Of a stretch of DNA of 16,246 bases, positions 16,117 through 16,246 are shown piece by piece. The notes under the pieces were generated by a model. The model saw only the letters and a program-made list of their open reading frames with translations, was not told where the DNA came from and made no database searches. The DNA comes from Rhodospirillales bacterium RIFCSPLOWO2_12_FULL_67_15. Its GTDB lineage: Bacteria > Pseudomonadota > Alphaproteobacteria > Rhodospirillales > 2-12-FULL-67-15. The position numbers and the translations under genes were made by a program. The DNA lies in contig MIAC01000088.1 in NCBI GenBank assembly GCA_001830475.1, positions 1 through 16,246 of the forward strand, in the 5' to 3' direction. Position 1 is the first letter of the stretch; each line of letters begins with the position of its first letter.

Positions 16117-16246
16117 ATGGCCGCTTCGAACCGCCCCGACGTCCTCTCGCTGGTCGTTTATTCCGGCGAATACGACAAGGTGCACTACGCCCTGGTGCTG
16201 GCCTCGAGCGCGCTCGCGCTCGGCTCGCGGGCGACGCTTTTTTTCA
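16117..16246 (+). CDS. Probable DsrE-family protein, N-terminal part only
   Basis: Forty-three codons are visible before the window ends. The product starts MAASNRPDVLSLVVYSGEYD and continues KVHYALVLASSALALGSRATLFF. The pattern of a beta strand (LSLVVYSG), an acidic/aromatic turn, a helix rich in small residues, and a second strand (ATLFF) is that of DsrE/DsrF-like proteins, which often move or sense sulfur. It begins 11 bp after the MoeB/ThiF-type gene, consistent with co-transcription and a sulfur-relay role. With so little sequence the family call is tentative. Confidence 0.55.
   Translation, partial: MAASNRPDVLSLVVYSGEYDKVHYALVLASSALALGSRATLFF

Overview
This is a GC-rich chromosomal segment from an alphaproteobacterium, most likely in or near the Rhodospirillales. 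That placement rests on gene content and order (gyrB-recF-dnaN-dnaA, rpsT, crotonase, mutM, divergent ubiE, coaBC, dut) and on the style of the proteins. The species cannot be named from the sequence. Nearly everything is core housekeeping. The accessory content is one toxin-antitoxin module and two palindromic intergenic repeats.

Layout. Positions 1-191 hold the 3' end of an unrecognised plus-strand gene, with a perfect 36-bp tandem duplication and an in-frame TAA. A minus-strand block follows: gyrB (196-2679), recF (2707-3930), dnaN (3927-5042) and dnaA (5138-6547), which is the replication-initiation and topology cluster. An 806-bp gene-free gap separates dnaA from rpsT (7354-7656). The minus strand continues with an enoyl-CoA hydratase (7901-8674), a palindromic repeat (8746-8840), a small exported protein (8866-9267) and mutM (9311-10150). 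Transcription then switches to plus with ubiE (10199-11035). The slot after ubiE, where related genomes usually carry ubiB, instead holds a minus-strand higBA module (11113-11716). The plus strand resumes with a tightly coupled run, coaBC-dut-Rrf2 regulator-cysK (11916-15145). A second palindromic repeat follows, then a MoeB/ThiF-type E1-like enzyme (15296-16105) and the start of a probable DsrE-like protein cut by the window edge.

How the genes fit together. The left half serves replication initiation, the sliding clamp, gap repair and supercoiling. The middle covers ribosome assembly, beta-oxidation, oxidised-base repair and quinone methylation. The right half joins coenzyme A synthesis and nucleotide-pool sanitation (dUTPase) to a sulfur group: a cysteine-poor Rrf2 regulator, cysteine synthase, a sulfur-carrier adenylyltransferase and a DsrE-like protein.

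No tRNA, rRNA, CRISPR array, prophage or transposase was seen. I did not find a clearly new biological system. The points most worth checking are the ubiB-to-higBA replacement, the higBA operator/promoter with an apparently leaderless GTG start, the paired palindromic repeats, the altered MutM zinc finger, and the Rrf2-cysK coupling.
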